From assembly GCA_964614535.1 (NCBI GenBank), contig CAZTOZ010000039.1:1-64000 (forward strand): a stretch of DNA of 64,000 bases. The letters are read 5' to 3'. A model generated the notes under the pieces. The model was not told where the DNA came from. It searched no databases and saw only the letters and a list, made by a program, of their open reading frames with translations. This stretch comes from JALSHZ01 sp964614535 (GTDB taxonomy: Bacteria > Pseudomonadota > Gammaproteobacteria > UWMA-0217). Within the stretch, counting starts at the first letter, position 1. The number at the start of each line of letters is the position of its first letter. Position numbers and translations under genes: made by a program. Positions 7,383 to 16,383 of the stretch are shown in pieces.

Positions 7383-7901
7383 ATGTCTATCCAAAAGAAG
7401 TTCACAACCCCGCTTGGTCTGCTCTCGATGACGGGCCTGATGATGCTGTCGGCCGGCCAGCTCTCCGCGGCCACCGCCACGGCCACCGCCTCGGTCACCA
7501 TTTCCGACGCGCCGATCACTCTCACCAACACCACACCGCTCTCTTTCGGCGAGATTGCGCCGGGAACGGCGGCAAGCGTGGTCACATTGGCCAACGACGG
7601 CACCCGCACCGTCACCTCCGGCGATGTGACGCTCGGTGCCGACGCCGGTTCCGCCGCCGTCTTCGATCTGGAAGGCGAAGCCAACAAGAGCTACACCATC
7701 ACGATGCCGGCAGGCGACGTGACACTGACCGACGCCAGCGGCGCGACCCTGACGGTCAACAGCTTCACCCACAACGCCACCGGCACGATTCCGGCCACCG
7801 GCGTGGAGACATTCAATGTCGGCGCACAGCTCAATATCGACGCCAACCAGGCCGCCGGCTCCTACTCCGGCAGCTTTACCGTCGAAGTCGTCTACAACTA
7901 A
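7383..7901 (+). CDS. DUF4402 domain protein, likely fibre subunit
   Basis: The 172-aa product has a Sec signal peptide (about residues 1-30, ending QLSAA) and a mature beta-rich domain low in charged residues, Thr/Ala-rich, with the FGEIAPGTA motif and a C-terminal GSYSGSFTVEVVYN strand typical of DUF4402 proteins. DUF4402 domains resemble the spore-coat-U/archaic chaperone-usher pilins, and the next two genes encode a PapD-like chaperone and an usher. I therefore infer a surface-fibre subunit that receives or donates a beta strand. There are no cysteines in the mature domain. A hairpin follows the stop, which would raise expression of this gene over the assembly genes. Confidence 0.78.
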   Translation: MSIQKKFTTPLGLLSMTGLMMLSAGQLSAATATATASVTISDAPITLTNTTPLSFGEIAPGTAASVVTLANDGTRTVTSGDVTLGADAGSAAVFDLEGEANKSYTITMPAGDVTLTDASGATLTVNSFTHNATGTIPATGVETFNVGAQLNIDANQAAGSYSGSFTVEVVYN

Positions 7902-7917
7902 GACACGATGGCATGAC

Positions 7918-7941
7918 GGGCGCTCCCCGACGGGAGCGCCC
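7918..7941 (+). terminator. Intercistronic hairpin after the DUF4402 gene
   Basis: GGGCGCTCCC and GGGAGCGCCC form a perfect 10-bp stem with a four-base loop, followed by CGTTTCG. The short T-run suggests partial termination or 3'-end stabilisation rather than a complete stop. Confidence 0.7.
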
Positions 7942-8003
7942 CGTTTCGACCCCGATACCCGCCAACCCCCAACCCATTCCAAACCAGAACGGAGCCCCCA
8001 CCG

Positions 8004-8873
8004 ATGGATCGGAAAAAACGAGACCGCTTTGCCGGTATCTTTTCACTCGTGACCATGACGGTCGCACTGACCGTCATCTGGACCCCCAGCCGCTGCCTGG
8101 CCATTGGCGACATCACCGTTTCGCCCACCCGGGTGGTTTTCGAGGGCAACGTGCGCAAGGCGCGAGTGGCCCTGATCAACCGCGGCACCTCACCCCAGAC
8201 CTACCGCATCGCCTGGACACGGAAACGAATGACGGAGCAGGGCGACTACGAAACCATCGACACGCCACAACCCGGCGAGGCATTCAGCGATTCGATGGTG
8301 CGATTCTCGCCGCGCCAGGTGGTGCTGCCCCCGGGCAAGCCCCAGACCGTCAGGCTGTTGCTGCGCAAGCCCGCCGGTCTGGCGGATGGCGAATACCGCT
8401 CCTATCTCACATTCACCGCACTGCCCTCGGCAGACGACGACGGGATAGAACGGCAACTCGACCACAAAGAAGAGATTGCCATTCACCTCCGGCCGGTCAT
8501 GTCCATCTCCATTCCGGTGATCGTGCGTCACGGCAGAACCGAGGCGGACGTTGCATTGTCGACGCTCTCCCTGCAGCCGACCGATGACGGCGGAACCACG
8601 CTGGAGATGGTCTTCGAGCACAGTGGCAACCGCTCTTTGCACGGCGATGTGATCGTCGAGTTCCACCCCCGCTCCGGCGGCGGGGCCATCACGGTGGGCA
8701 GGGCCAACGGGGTGTCGGTCTTTCCACCGGCCAAACGGCGCCGTTTCCGTCTGCCACTGGCGGTCCCCGCCGGCACGGAGCTGCGGCACGGTGAACTCCG
8801 GGTCCGTTATCGGGAACAGTCGGCAGACGACGACAGCTCCCCCCTCGCCGAAGCCGTTCTGAGGCTTCCCTGA
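8004..8873 (+). CDS. PapD-like periplasmic pilus chaperone
   Basis: The 289-aa protein has a signal peptide (about residues 1-33) followed by an immunoglobulin-like domain beginning IGDITVSPTRVVFEG, with RKARVALINRG and YRIAWTRKRM strands, and VVLPPGKPQTVRLLLRKP, the FGL-chaperone-like G1-strand region. A second beta domain follows with MSISIPVIVRHG. This is the two-Ig architecture of chaperones that hold fibre subunits before delivery to an usher. It sits 102 bases after the DUF4402 gene. The mature protein is longer than classical PapD (about 215 aa), in line with archaic or alternative chaperone-usher systems. Confidence 0.82.
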   Translation: MDRKKRDRFAGIFSLVTMTVALTVIWTPSRCLAIGDITVSPTRVVFEGNVRKARVALINRGTSPQTYRIAWTRKRMTEQGDYETIDTPQPGEAFSDSMVRFSPRQVVLPPGKPQTVRLLLRKPAGLADGEYRSYLTFTALPSADDDGIERQLDHKEEIAIHLRPVMSISIPVIVRHGRTEADVALSTLSLQPTDDGGTTLEMVFEHSGNRSLHGDVIVEFHPRSGGGAITVGRANGVSVFPPAKRRRFRLPLAVPAGTELRHGELRVRYREQSADDDSSPLAEAVLRLP

Positions 8874-8904
8874 GCCATTCGGCTATCCGCCAGTAGCCGT
8901 TGTT

Positions 8905-8929
8905 GCGGGGCACACTGCCCCGCCCTTTT
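8905..8929 (+). terminator. Hairpin between chaperone and usher genes
   Basis: GCGGGGCA pairs with TGCCCCGC across a three-base loop (8-bp perfect stem) and is followed by CCTTTT. It ends only nine bases before the usher ATG, so it may also affect usher translation. Confidence 0.65.
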
Positions 8930-8937
8930 GATCGGCG

Positions 8938-11661
8938 ATGACCCGCTTCTTCCGCTGCCTCACGGTCTGGCTGCTCACCTCCCTGCCACTGACCGCATGG
9001 CCCGCCAAGCCACCACCGTCCGCGCCGGAATGGCAAACGCCCGACGAGAACGATCTGCGCATGCTGGAGGTGCGTGTCGATCACCATCCGCTGGACGAGA
9101 TTCTGCTGGCCTACCAGCAAGGCGACGGACTGGTGCTGCCGCTCGGCATGCTTGGAGAGATGCTCGGCATTGCCATTGCCACCACCCCCGAGGAGGGCAC
9201 CGCCAGCGGCTTCATCCTCGACCCCGAGCGCCGTTTCTTCCTCGACACCCGCCGCGCGGAGGTCACACTCGCCGGAGAACGGGCCACCTACGATCCATCG
9301 AAGGTGGCCATTTTCCCCGATGACATCTATGTCGAGTCGACGCTGCTGCAGCAGTGGCTGCCGTTGCGGTTCGATATCGACCTCTACGCCCTGCAACTGC
9401 GAATCCTGCCGACGCGTCCTCTGCCGATGCAGCAACGGATGGCACGGGAAAAGCGTATCCGCCACGCCCGGGGCAAGCTGGCACCCGAGGCCCCGCGCCT
9501 CCCCCGTCACGACGAACCCTACCGCCTCTGGAGTCCGCCATTCATCGACGCCACCATCGGCCTGAGCCATCAGGGTGGCAACGACGACCAAGCCTGGGGC
9601 TACCGCTACGCCATCCACGCAACGGGCGATCTGCTGCGGATGGGATCGTCACTCTATCTGGCCGGAGACGACGATCAGCCCGGCCGGGATGCACGGCTGA
9701 CGCTCGATCGCACCGATCCCGACGGCGGCCTGCTGGGCCCACTGCGGGCCACCCGCGTTGCAATCGGGCACATCGGTTTCCCCGCCGTCCCCCTGATCAC
9801 ACCCCGCGGCGATCCCTTGCCGGGGATCACCATCGGCTCCCTGCCACTGTATCGACAGTCTCTCTATGACCGCCACGATTTCGAGGGAGCGTTGCCGGAC
9901 GGCTGGGATGTGGAGCTGTATCGCAACAACGTCTTGATCGACTACCAGCCCGCGCCGGTCGACGGGCGCTATCGGTTCGACAATATCCCTCTATTGCTGG
10001 GGCACAACTTTTTCCGCCTGCTGTTCCACGGTCCCCGGGGAGAGCAGCGGGAGGAGCGCCGGCACTTCATCCTCGGCGACACCCTCACGCGGCCGGGCAC
10101 GCACCACTACCGGATGGTGCTCAGTGACGCCGGCGATGGCGACACCCAGGCGTTGCTCCAGTTCGACCATGGGCTGACGCATCGACTCTCCTCCCGGCTG
10201 GCCCTGGTCCGGCTGCCGCTGGACAACGGCCAGGAGAGGCTCTACCACAGCGCGGGGCTCTATGGATTCGCCCACTCACTCTACGGCGGGATCGACGTCA
10301 CCCGCTCCAACACCGGGACGGCATGGCAGGCATCGGCCCAATGGCGTCTGGGCCCCTTCAATCTCTCGGCCCGGCAGATCCATCTCGACGACTTTCTCAG
10401 CCCGGCCTTTGCGGATGCCGACGATCCGCTGCGCCTCAGCCAGCACCTGCAACTGGATACCCGTATCCCACTGCTCCACCAAACACCCGCCACCCTGCGC
10501 CTTGGCGTCGGCCGTCAGCGAACCCTCTCCGGCGCCGAGCGCCTGCGGATCGACCAACGGCTGGCGCTGCGCATCGGCCACCTGATGATCACCAACACCC
10601 TGTCCCAGCAGAGCGGCACCAGTGCCACGACGATCCAAAGCGGCGAACTGACATTCAGCGGCCGCACCCACCGGATCGGTTTTCGTGGCCAGATGCAGTA
10701 CCGCCTCTCGCCCGAGCGCGAACCGACCCGGCTGAGCGCCAGCTTCGAGCTTGGCAAGTTCCGCTCGATGGGGGTGAGTCTTCAACTCCATCACGCCATG
10801 GAACAACACCGAAGCCGCATCCGGCTGGCTCTGAGGCACGAGTCGGATCGTCGATTGTTGACGCTGGGCGGCGAGATCGACAGCGGCGGCGGATACCGTT
10901 TGACGCTCGAATGGCGCGGCAGCCTGGGACGTCAGCCGCTGGCGGGCAATTGGTTCAGCAGCTCGCGCCCGCTGGCCGGCAGCGCCCTCGTGGCGGCCGA
11001 AGTCTTTCTCGACCGCGATCAGAACAATCGCTGGGACAAGGGCGAGGAGGCACTGTCGGGAGTACAGTTCGCGCTCGGCCCGGGGCAGCGGGTACTTCCG
11101 GCGACAACCGATGAATCGGGCGTCGTGCTCCTGGACCGTCTGCTCCCCTATAAACCGATCGATATCGCCATTGCCGACTTCAGCCTGGACGATCCGCTGT
11201 GGATGCCCGCCACCGAAGGGTGGTCGGTGATTCCCCGTCCGGGCCACCCCGCCCGGCTTCGCTTCGCCGTGGTGCCGGGCGGTGAAATCGATGGCACGAT
11301 CTATCTGCGCAACCCGGCCGGCGACAAGGCGGTGGGGAAGGTGATCGTGCAGGCGGTCGACGCCGACGGTCACGTGGTCAAACAGACCGAAAGCGCCTTC
11401 GACGGCTTCTACCTGCTCTCCGGCCTGCCACTCGGAGACTACCGCGTGCGCATCGACCCACGGCAGTTGCAAACCCTGGGGCTGTCGGCAGAACCCGCCG
11501 GCACGATCGGCCTGACGTTCGACACCCCCATCTCCAGCGGCGTCGACTTCATGCTCCGCATCGACGACGACCGGGAAAACCGCCCACCAGCGAGCACGCG
11601 GCAACGGCGCGATGCGACGAAGCGATCGATGGGAGACAAGGGGAGAACATCCAGCCCGTAA
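8938..11661 (+). CDS. Usher-like outer-membrane assembly protein with C-terminal SdrD-like domain
   Basis: The 907-aa protein has a signal peptide (residues 1-23). The N-terminal domain holds VDHHPLDEILLAYQQG, as expected for the usher periplasmic domain. A long central region alternates short beta-strand-like segments (about residues 230-680), consistent with a beta barrel, and includes DVELYRNNVLIDYQPA, which resembles the usher plug/barrel signature. After about residue 690 a domain opens with EVFLDRDQNNRWDKGEEAL, the SdrD_B-like calcium-binding pattern, and then a carboxypeptidase-regulatory-like beta domain. No strong ribosome-binding site is visible. Together with the upstream genes it forms a chaperone-usher locus. 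Assignment rests on these fragments and on context. Confidence 0.75.
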   Translation: MTRFFRCLTVWLLTSLPLTAWPAKPPPSAPEWQTPDENDLRMLEVRVDHHPLDEILLAYQQGDGLVLPLGMLGEMLGIAIATTPEEGTASGFILDPERRFFLDTRRAEVTLAGERATYDPSKVAIFPDDIYVESTLLQQWLPLRFDIDLYALQLRILPTRPLPMQQRMAREKRIRHARGKLAPEAPRLPRHDEPYRLWSPPFIDATIGLSHQGGNDDQAWGYRYAIHATGDLLRMGSSLYLAGDDDQPGRDARLTLDRTDPDGGLLGPLRATRVAIGHIGFPAVPLITPRGDPLPGITIGSLPLYRQSLYDRHDFEGALPDGWDVELYRNNVLIDYQPAPVDGRYRFDNIPLLLGHNFFRLLFHGPRGEQREERRHFILGDTLTRPGTHHYRMVLSDAGDGDTQALLQFDHGLTHRLSSRLALVRLPLDNGQERLYHSAGLYGFAHSLYGGIDVTRSNTGTAWQASAQWRLGPFNLSARQIHLDDFLSPAFADADDPLRLSQHLQLDTRIPLLHQTPATLRLGVGRQRTLSGAERLRIDQRLALRIGHLMITNTLSQQSGTSATTIQSGELTFSGRTHRIGFRGQMQYRLSPEREPTRLSASFELGKFRSMGVSLQLHHAMEQHRSRIRLALRHESDRRLLTLGGEIDSGGGYRLTLEWRGSLGRQPLAGNWFSSSRPLAGSALVAAEVFLDRDQNNRWDKGEEALSGVQFALGPGQRVLPATTDESGVVLLDRLLPYKPIDIAIADFSLDDPLWMPATEGWSVIPRPGHPARLRFAVVPGGEIDGTIYLRNPAGDKAVGKVIVQAVDADGHVVKQTESAFDGFYLLSGLPLGDYRVRIDPRQLQTLGLSAEPAGTIGLTFDTPISSGVDFMLRIDDDRENRPPASTRQRRDATKRSMGDKGRTSSP

Positions 11662-11702
11662 GCTGAAGCGGCGATAGATGCGGGGGAGATTGGAGATTTC
11701 GT

Positions 11703-11733
11703 CAGCTCCTCCCGCTTGGGGAGGAGCTGCTTT
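11703..11733 (+). terminator. Rho-independent terminator of the surface-fibre locus
   Basis: CAGCTCCTCCC pairs perfectly with GGGAGGAGCTG (11 bp, loop of about five bases), followed by CTTT. It lies 42 bases after the usher stop. Confidence 0.8.
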
Positions 11734-11813
11734 GACTGACAGACCGTCAGAATCTCATGTTGGCTTCGGGCCGATGACCCGAGCGTGGCCCGGAGAACGG
11801 GCCGGGAAGATTC

Positions 11814-12023
11814 TCAGAGGGGCGTTACGTTTTCGGCTTGGGGGCCTTTTTGTCCCATGGTGACTTCCATGGTTACTTTCTGGCCGTCATACAAAGACTT
11901 GCGACCTTCACCGTTAATCGCGGAAAAATGAACAAAGACGTCCTTGCCACCTTCCTGCTCGATAAAACCAAAACCTTTCTCGTCGTTAAACCACTTAACG
12001 GTGCCTTCGATTACTTCTGACAT
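11814..12023 (-). CDS. Cold-shock domain protein (CspA family)
   Basis: This 69-aa single-domain protein shows the RNA-binding motifs KGFGFI (RNP1) and VFVHFS (RNP2) and the family opening GTVKWFNDEKG. It binds single-stranded RNA/DNA as an RNA chaperone. The ATG at 12023 is the family-typical start; an upstream in-frame extension is not conserved. The 267 bases between it and the cpoB stop probably hold its promoter and a 5' leader, which in this family often mediates cold regulation. Which paralogue it is cannot be told from sequence alone. Confidence 0.93.
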   Translation of the reverse strand: MSEVIEGTVKWFNDEKGFGFIEQEGGKDVFVHFSAINGEGRKSLYDGQKVTMEVTMGQKGPQAENVTPL

Positions 12024-12290
12024 ATTTCTAACTACTCTATTGCGGGATGAACGCGGCGGATGGCCGGCACGCTGCACCCCTGTCTTCAAAATTTGCCCCT
12101 TGCGGAGCGTTCCTGCCGTCCAGTTTCACAACTGGCCAAAGCGCGATCCATCATACGCTGCTTGGCCACCCGGTCAACCAAAAAGGGGGAGAAAAGCAAA
12201 AAAATGTCATCGAGCCGACGGCTGGCACCAGCGGAGAGCGGCGCGCCGGAAACGACGGCGGCCTTGTGGCGCCGCCGGCCCCCGGGTCTC

Positions 12291-13100
12291 TCAGTGCCCT
12301 TCCAGCTTCATCCGCTTGAGGCGCTCGGCGGCCAGGCCGGCGACCGGGGTGTCCGCATAGGCCTGCCGGATCTCTTCGAGCACCTCGCGCGCCTTTTTCC
12401 ACTGCTTGAGCGCATAGTAGCTGTAGCCGAGCTTGAGGCTGGCATCCGGCACCTTGCGGCTGTCGGGGTAGAGGGAACGCACTTTCTCGAACTCCCGAGC
12501 GGCCGCCGCGTAGTCACGATTGCCGTAGTAGGCCTCACCGAGCCAATACTGGGCATTGCCGGCCAACGTGCTGGACGGCCACTGCTGGAGGAAGGCCTGG
12601 AAACCTTCGATGGCCGCGGGGAAGTTCCGGGACTTCAGATAGTCGAACGCAGACTTGTACTGGGCGGCTTCGTCGAACTGTGGCGCCGCGTCGATGGCGC
12701 CATCGGGCGTGCCCGCCTCTTGCTCGACACCACCCCCCGACGAGTAGCCGGCGGACGGAGCCGAACGCATCTGCTGCAGACGCTGGTCGAAGTCGAGAAA
12801 GATCTCGCGCTGGTTCTTGTCCATCTGCCGCAGCTTGTATTGCAGCTCTTCGATCTGTCCCTGCAGGCCCCGGAGGGTGCCTTCCATCCGCTCCTGCTCG
12901 ATGTACATCTTCTGCAGATTGCCACTCTCGATCAGGCGCTCGGCCCGCTGCAGCCGCCGTTCCAGATCGGTCACGCGCTGCTCGAGCCGTTCGACCCTGG
13001 CCTTCTCCTCCTTGTTCATCCAGGCGCCGGCCGGCGCACTGGCAAGGGCCACCAGCAGCGCCCCGATGGCCGCCGCCGCTATCGGATTATTTCGCTTCAT
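12291..13100 (-). CDS. cpoB: Cell division coordinator CpoB (YbgF)
   Basis: This 269-aa periplasmic protein has a signal peptide (about 1-25), an N-terminal coiled coil (about 30-110, many RVERLEQRV/ERRLQRAE heptads) that trimerises, a low-complexity Ser/Gly linker, and three TPR repeats (about 145-265, with YKSAFDYLKSRNFPAAIEGF and NAQYWLGEAYYG). CpoB links Tol-Pal constriction to septal peptidoglycan synthesis by PBP1B in characterised Gammaproteobacteria. The start at 13100 overlaps the end of pal by 14 bases, and it closes the ybgC-tolQRAB-pal-cpoB operon. Confidence 0.93.
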   Translation of the reverse strand: MKRNNPIAAAAIGALLVALASAPAGAWMNKEEKARVERLEQRVTDLERRLQRAERLIESGNLQKMYIEQERMEGTLRGLQGQIEELQYKLRQMDKNQREIFLDFDQRLQQMRSAPSAGYSSGGGVEQEAGTPDGAIDAAPQFDEAAQYKSAFDYLKSRNFPAAIEGFQAFLQQWPSSTLAGNAQYWLGEAYYGNRDYAAAAREFEKVRSLYPDSRKVPDASLKLGYSYYALKQWKKAREVLEEIRQAYADTPVAGLAAERLKRMKLEGH

Positions 13101-13638
13101 AGACGATCTCGACCCGGCGGTTTTCGCGGTAGGAGGCCTCATCGTGGCCATAGACCCGCGGGCGCTCCTCGCCATAGGCGACGATGCTGATCTGTGCCGG
13201 GCGCACGCCCTGGAACAGCATCAGCTGCTTGACGGCGTAGGCGCGCTGCTCGGAGAGGGCCACGTTGTACTCCCGGGTACCACGCTCGTCGGCATGCCCC
13301 TCGAGGCGCACCCGCGCGTCGGGGTGTTCGGCCAGATAGCGCGCATGGGCGTTGACGATGTCGATATCGGTGACATCGGCGCTGTTGTAGTCGAAATAGA
13401 TGATGTTCTTGCTCAGCGGGCTGGCCGGATCGGAGAACGGATCCAGCGTTCCGCTGCCCCCCTCTCCCGGCAGGGCCGTCGCGGTGCCAGCGCCCACGCT
13501 GGTGCCTGCGGTGGAGGCACTGTTCTGGGAGCTGGCGGTCGTGCCCCGCTCGATCTTGGTTTCGGGTTTGGTCTTGTTGCCCGCACAACCGGCCGCGACC
13601 ACGGCGACCAGCAACACACTCAATACCTTGTATGACAT
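13087..13638 (-). CDS. pal: Peptidoglycan-associated lipoprotein Pal
   Basis: The 183-aa lipoprotein has a lipobox AAGC (cysteine near residue 18), a Ser/Thr/Gly-rich tether, and a C-terminal OmpA-like peptidoglycan-binding domain with YFDYNSADV, LEGHADERGTREYN and a final NRRVEIVYEAK. It anchors the outer membrane to the cell wall and binds TolB. It lies 76 bases downstream of tolB in the operon. Confidence 0.96.
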   Translation of the reverse strand: MSYKVLSVLLVAVVAAGCAGNKTKPETKIERGTTASSQNSASTAGTSVGAGTATALPGEGGSGTLDPFSDPASPLSKNIIYFDYNSADVTDIDIVNAHARYLAEHPDARVRLEGHADERGTREYNVALSEQRAYAVKQLMLFQGVRPAQISIVAYGEERPRVYGHDEASYRENRRVEIVYEAK

Positions 13639-13714
13639 TTCGATTCACTCCTGCGTCCATGACGCTGCTTTCGTTCCGCTTTCGGGGCGGGAGTTCTGCC
13701 CGCCACGGCTCCAA

Positions 13715-15004
13715 TCAGTTGAGAAAGGGCGACCAGTCGGGCTCTCTCACCTGTCCTTCTTCCAGCACGATAGTCTGATGCACACGCCCGTCGTCGCTGA
13801 CCGCCGCCAGTACCTCACGCCCGTTCTCGGTGGTGGCATAGATGATCATGCTGCCATTGGGGGCGAAGCTCGGCGACTCGTCCAGCCGGCCCTTGGTGAG
13901 AATCTGCGTCTCACCGGTGTCGAGATGCAGCAGGGCGACGCGAAACCGGCCGCCATCGCCGTTGATCATCGCAATCTTCTTGCCATCTGGCGAGACCGTC
14001 GGCGCCGAATTGTACTCCCCCTCGAAGGTGAGCCGCTGCGGGCTGCCGCCACTGGCGGAGATCCGGTACAACTGCGGCTTGCCGGTACGGTTGGAGGTGT
14101 AGACGATGGTCTGCCCATCCGGCATCCACACCGGCTCGGTGTTGATGGCGCGATCGTTGGTCACCCGCGTCAGCTTGCGGGTGGCGACGTTGAGCACGTA
14201 GATCTGCGGCGTGCCGCTCTCCGACAGCGTCAGTGCCAGCCGGGTGCCATCGGGCGACCAGGCCGGCGCGCCATTGATACCGCGCTTGCTGGTGACACGA
14301 TACCGCCGGCCCGTGGTGACATCCTGAATATAGATGGCCGACCGGTTGTTCTCGAATGAAACATAGGCAATGTTCTTCGCGTCCGGCGACCAGTCGGGCG
14401 ACATGATCGGGCTCTTGGAACTCAAGATGGTGCGTGGGTTGTAGCCGTCGGAGTCGGCCACCTGGAGCTTGTAGCTGTTGCGCACGCCCTTCTGCGAGGT
14501 GACGTAGACGATTTGCGTGCTGAACGCCCCCCGCACGCCGATGATCGCCTCATAGACCAGATCACTGACCTGATGAGCCGCCATCCGCAGCGCGCTGCCG
14601 CTGGCGGGGATGTTGTAGCCCGCCAGTTGGCGGCCGGCGGCGGTGTCGAACAGCTGGAACTGGACGTTGTAGCTGCCACCGCCGTTGTCGATGACCTTGC
14701 CGACCACCAGATAGTCGATGGCGTGATTGCGCCAGGCGAACAGATCGACGTTGTCGGGCCTGGGGTCGGGTTGCGCGAACTTGTCCCGCGACAGTGGCTC
14801 GAAACGGCCGCTGCGCTTGAGATCGGCCATGACGATGTCACCCACCCGCTGCGGCGGCGCCCCCGCCCCTTCCCACGCGAATGGCGCAATGGCGATCGGC
14901 ACGGCATCGCTGACACCCTGGGTGATGCGAATGTCCAGCGCCGCCTGTGTGGTCAGCGGCAACAGCAACACCAGCACCAGAAAAACCTTGTTGAGACTCC
15001 TCAT
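13715..15004 (-). CDS. tolB: Tol-Pal system beta-propeller protein TolB
   Basis: The 429-aa periplasmic protein has a signal peptide (about 1-23) and a D1 domain starting LDIRITQGVSDAVPIAI. The six-bladed WD40-like propeller shows repeated SPDWSPDAKNIAYVS / GAPAWSPDGTRLALT / PTVSPDGKKIAMI strands and ends REPDWSPFLN. It transmits the TolA signal to Pal. The ATG at 15004 is chosen because upstream codons add a non-signal leader overlapping tolA. It is 13 bases from the tolA stop. Confidence 0.96.
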   Translation of the reverse strand: MRSLNKVFLVLVLLLPLTTQAALDIRITQGVSDAVPIAIAPFAWEGAGAPPQRVGDIVMADLKRSGRFEPLSRDKFAQPDPRPDNVDLFAWRNHAIDYLVVGKVIDNGGGSYNVQFQLFDTAAGRQLAGYNIPASGSALRMAAHQVSDLVYEAIIGVRGAFSTQIVYVTSQKGVRNSYKLQVADSDGYNPRTILSSKSPIMSPDWSPDAKNIAYVSFENNRSAIYIQDVTTGRRYRVTSKRGINGAPAWSPDGTRLALTLSESGTPQIYVLNVATRKLTRVTNDRAINTEPVWMPDGQTIVYTSNRTGKPQLYRISASGGSPQRLTFEGEYNSAPTVSPDGKKIAMINGDGGRFRVALLHLDTGETQILTKGRLDESPSFAPNGSMIIYATTENGREVLAAVSDDGRVHQTIVLEEGQVREPDWSPFLN

Positions 15005-15017
15005 GGCGATATCCTGA

Positions 15018-15944
15018 TCAGGTCTGTGGTTCGAAAGTGAAATTGAGTTCGCGGTCGAAGACTCGCGGATCGGGCGCGCGTGGCAGCGGATCGGCCCGCC
15101 AGACGGCTTTTTCCACCGAATCACGCATCGCTTCGTTGCAGGTGGCGGAAGACAATACCTGGACATCGAGGACCTTGCCGGTCGACGCCTGCTTGACCTT
15201 GACCCGGCAGCTGCCCGTTACACCGCCCGGCGGCTGCAACCAGCGACTCTCGACGCGCGACTTGATCAATCCCATGTACTGGCTGCGCAGACCGGCCATC
15301 TGGGCACGCTCCAGCTCGGCCTGTTCCTCGGCCATCAGCGCCGCCATGCGGCGCGCCTCCTCTTCCTGCTCCAGCCGGGCCAGACGCTCCCGCTCCTTCT
15401 TGCGCTTCTCCTCGGCCAGACGCTTGCGTCGCTCGGCCTCCTTGCGTTTCTTCTCCTCGGCGAGACGGCGTTTGCGCTCGGCTTCCTTTTTACGCTTCTC
15501 GGCTTCGGCCTTCTTGCGCCGCTCCTCTTCCCGGCGTTTCTCCAACTCGGCCTGGCGACGCTTCTCCTCTTCCCGCTTCTTCAACTCGGCCTGACGGCGC
15601 TTCTCCTCTTCCCGCTTCTTCAGCTCCGCCTGGCGTTTTTTCTCCTCCATCTGCTGTTTCAGCTCGGCCTGACGCTGCGCCTCTTCACGCTGGCGCTCCA
15701 ACTCCGCCTGACGTTGCGCCTCCTCCAAGCGCTTGCGCTCCGCTTCACGCTGTTCCGCCTCGGCCGCCTTTTCCAGCTCGGCGACTTTTTTCGGATCGAC
15801 GATCGCCCGCGCCTTGATCGGCTGGGCCGCCACCGGCGTATCCCGGTGCCAATCGACACTGACGACGAAGAACGCCAGCAGCAACAGGTGGATGAGCACC
15901 GCCACCAGCACCGACTTGGGATGTTTTCTGATCAGATCCCACAT
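15018..15944 (-). CDS. tolA: Cell envelope integrity protein TolA
   Basis: This 308-aa inner-membrane protein has a single N-terminal membrane segment (about residues 11-30) with the conserved SxxxH-type motif (SVLVAVLIHLLLL). A very long Lys/Glu/Arg/Ala helix (about 48-215) contains near-identical KKREEEKRRQAEL repeats. The C-terminal domain III is compact, with two cysteines (in GSCRVKV and SATCNEAM). It couples the TolQR proton motor to TolB/Pal. It lies four bases after tolR. Confidence 0.95.
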   Translation of the reverse strand: MWDLIRKHPKSVLVAVLIHLLLLAFFVVSVDWHRDTPVAAQPIKARAIVDPKKVAELEKAAEAEQREAERKRLEEAQRQAELERQREEAQRQAELKQQMEEKKRQAELKKREEEKRRQAELKKREEEKRRQAELEKRREEERRKKAEAEKRKKEAERKRRLAEEKKRKEAERRKRLAEEKRKKERERLARLEQEEEARRMAALMAEEQAELERAQMAGLRSQYMGLIKSRVESRWLQPPGGVTGSCRVKVKQASTGKVLDVQVLSSATCNEAMRDSVEKAVWRADPLPRAPDPRVFDRELNFTFEPQT

Positions 15945-15948
15945 GACG

Positions 15949-16383
15949 TCAGTCTTTCTTCTCCGGCTGCTCGGTGATCAACCCGATACTCTCGGCCCCG
16001 GCCGCCTGCAATGCCGCCATCGCCTCGACGACGCGGCCATAGTCCACACCGGCATCGCCGCGCACATAGACCTGTTTCTGTTGCCGTGCCCGCAACAGGT
16101 CGGCCACCCGGTTGGTCAGCGCCCGGGCGCTCATCGGCAACCCTTCCGGGCCATCCTCGTCGAGGAAGAAGCGTCCCTGGGCATCGACGGCAACGACGAT
16201 CTGTTCGCTCGGTTCCTCGGTGACCGGCTGAGCCTGCGCCTGCGGCAGATCGACACTGACGCCCTGCTGCATCATCGGCGCGGTCACCATGAAGATGACC
16301 AGCAACACCAGCATCACGTCGATATAGGGCACGACGTTGATCTGCGCCATCGGCTTGCGACGTTGGCGGAGACGGTGCGCCAT
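15949..16383 (-). CDS. tolR: Tol-Pal system protein TolR
   Basis: This 144-aa ExbD/TolR protein has one membrane helix containing the proton-path aspartate (INVVPYIDVMLVLLVIFMV) and a periplasmic domain. With TolQ it forms the proton-driven motor. The start codon shares one base with the tolQ stop (TGATG). Confidence 0.96.
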   Translation of the reverse strand: MAHRLRQRRKPMAQINVVPYIDVMLVLLVIFMVTAPMMQQGVSVDLPQAQAQPVTEEPSEQIVVAVDAQGRFFLDEDGPEGLPMSARALTNRVADLLRARQQKQVYVRGDAGVDYGRVVEAMAALQAAGAESIGLITEQPEKKD

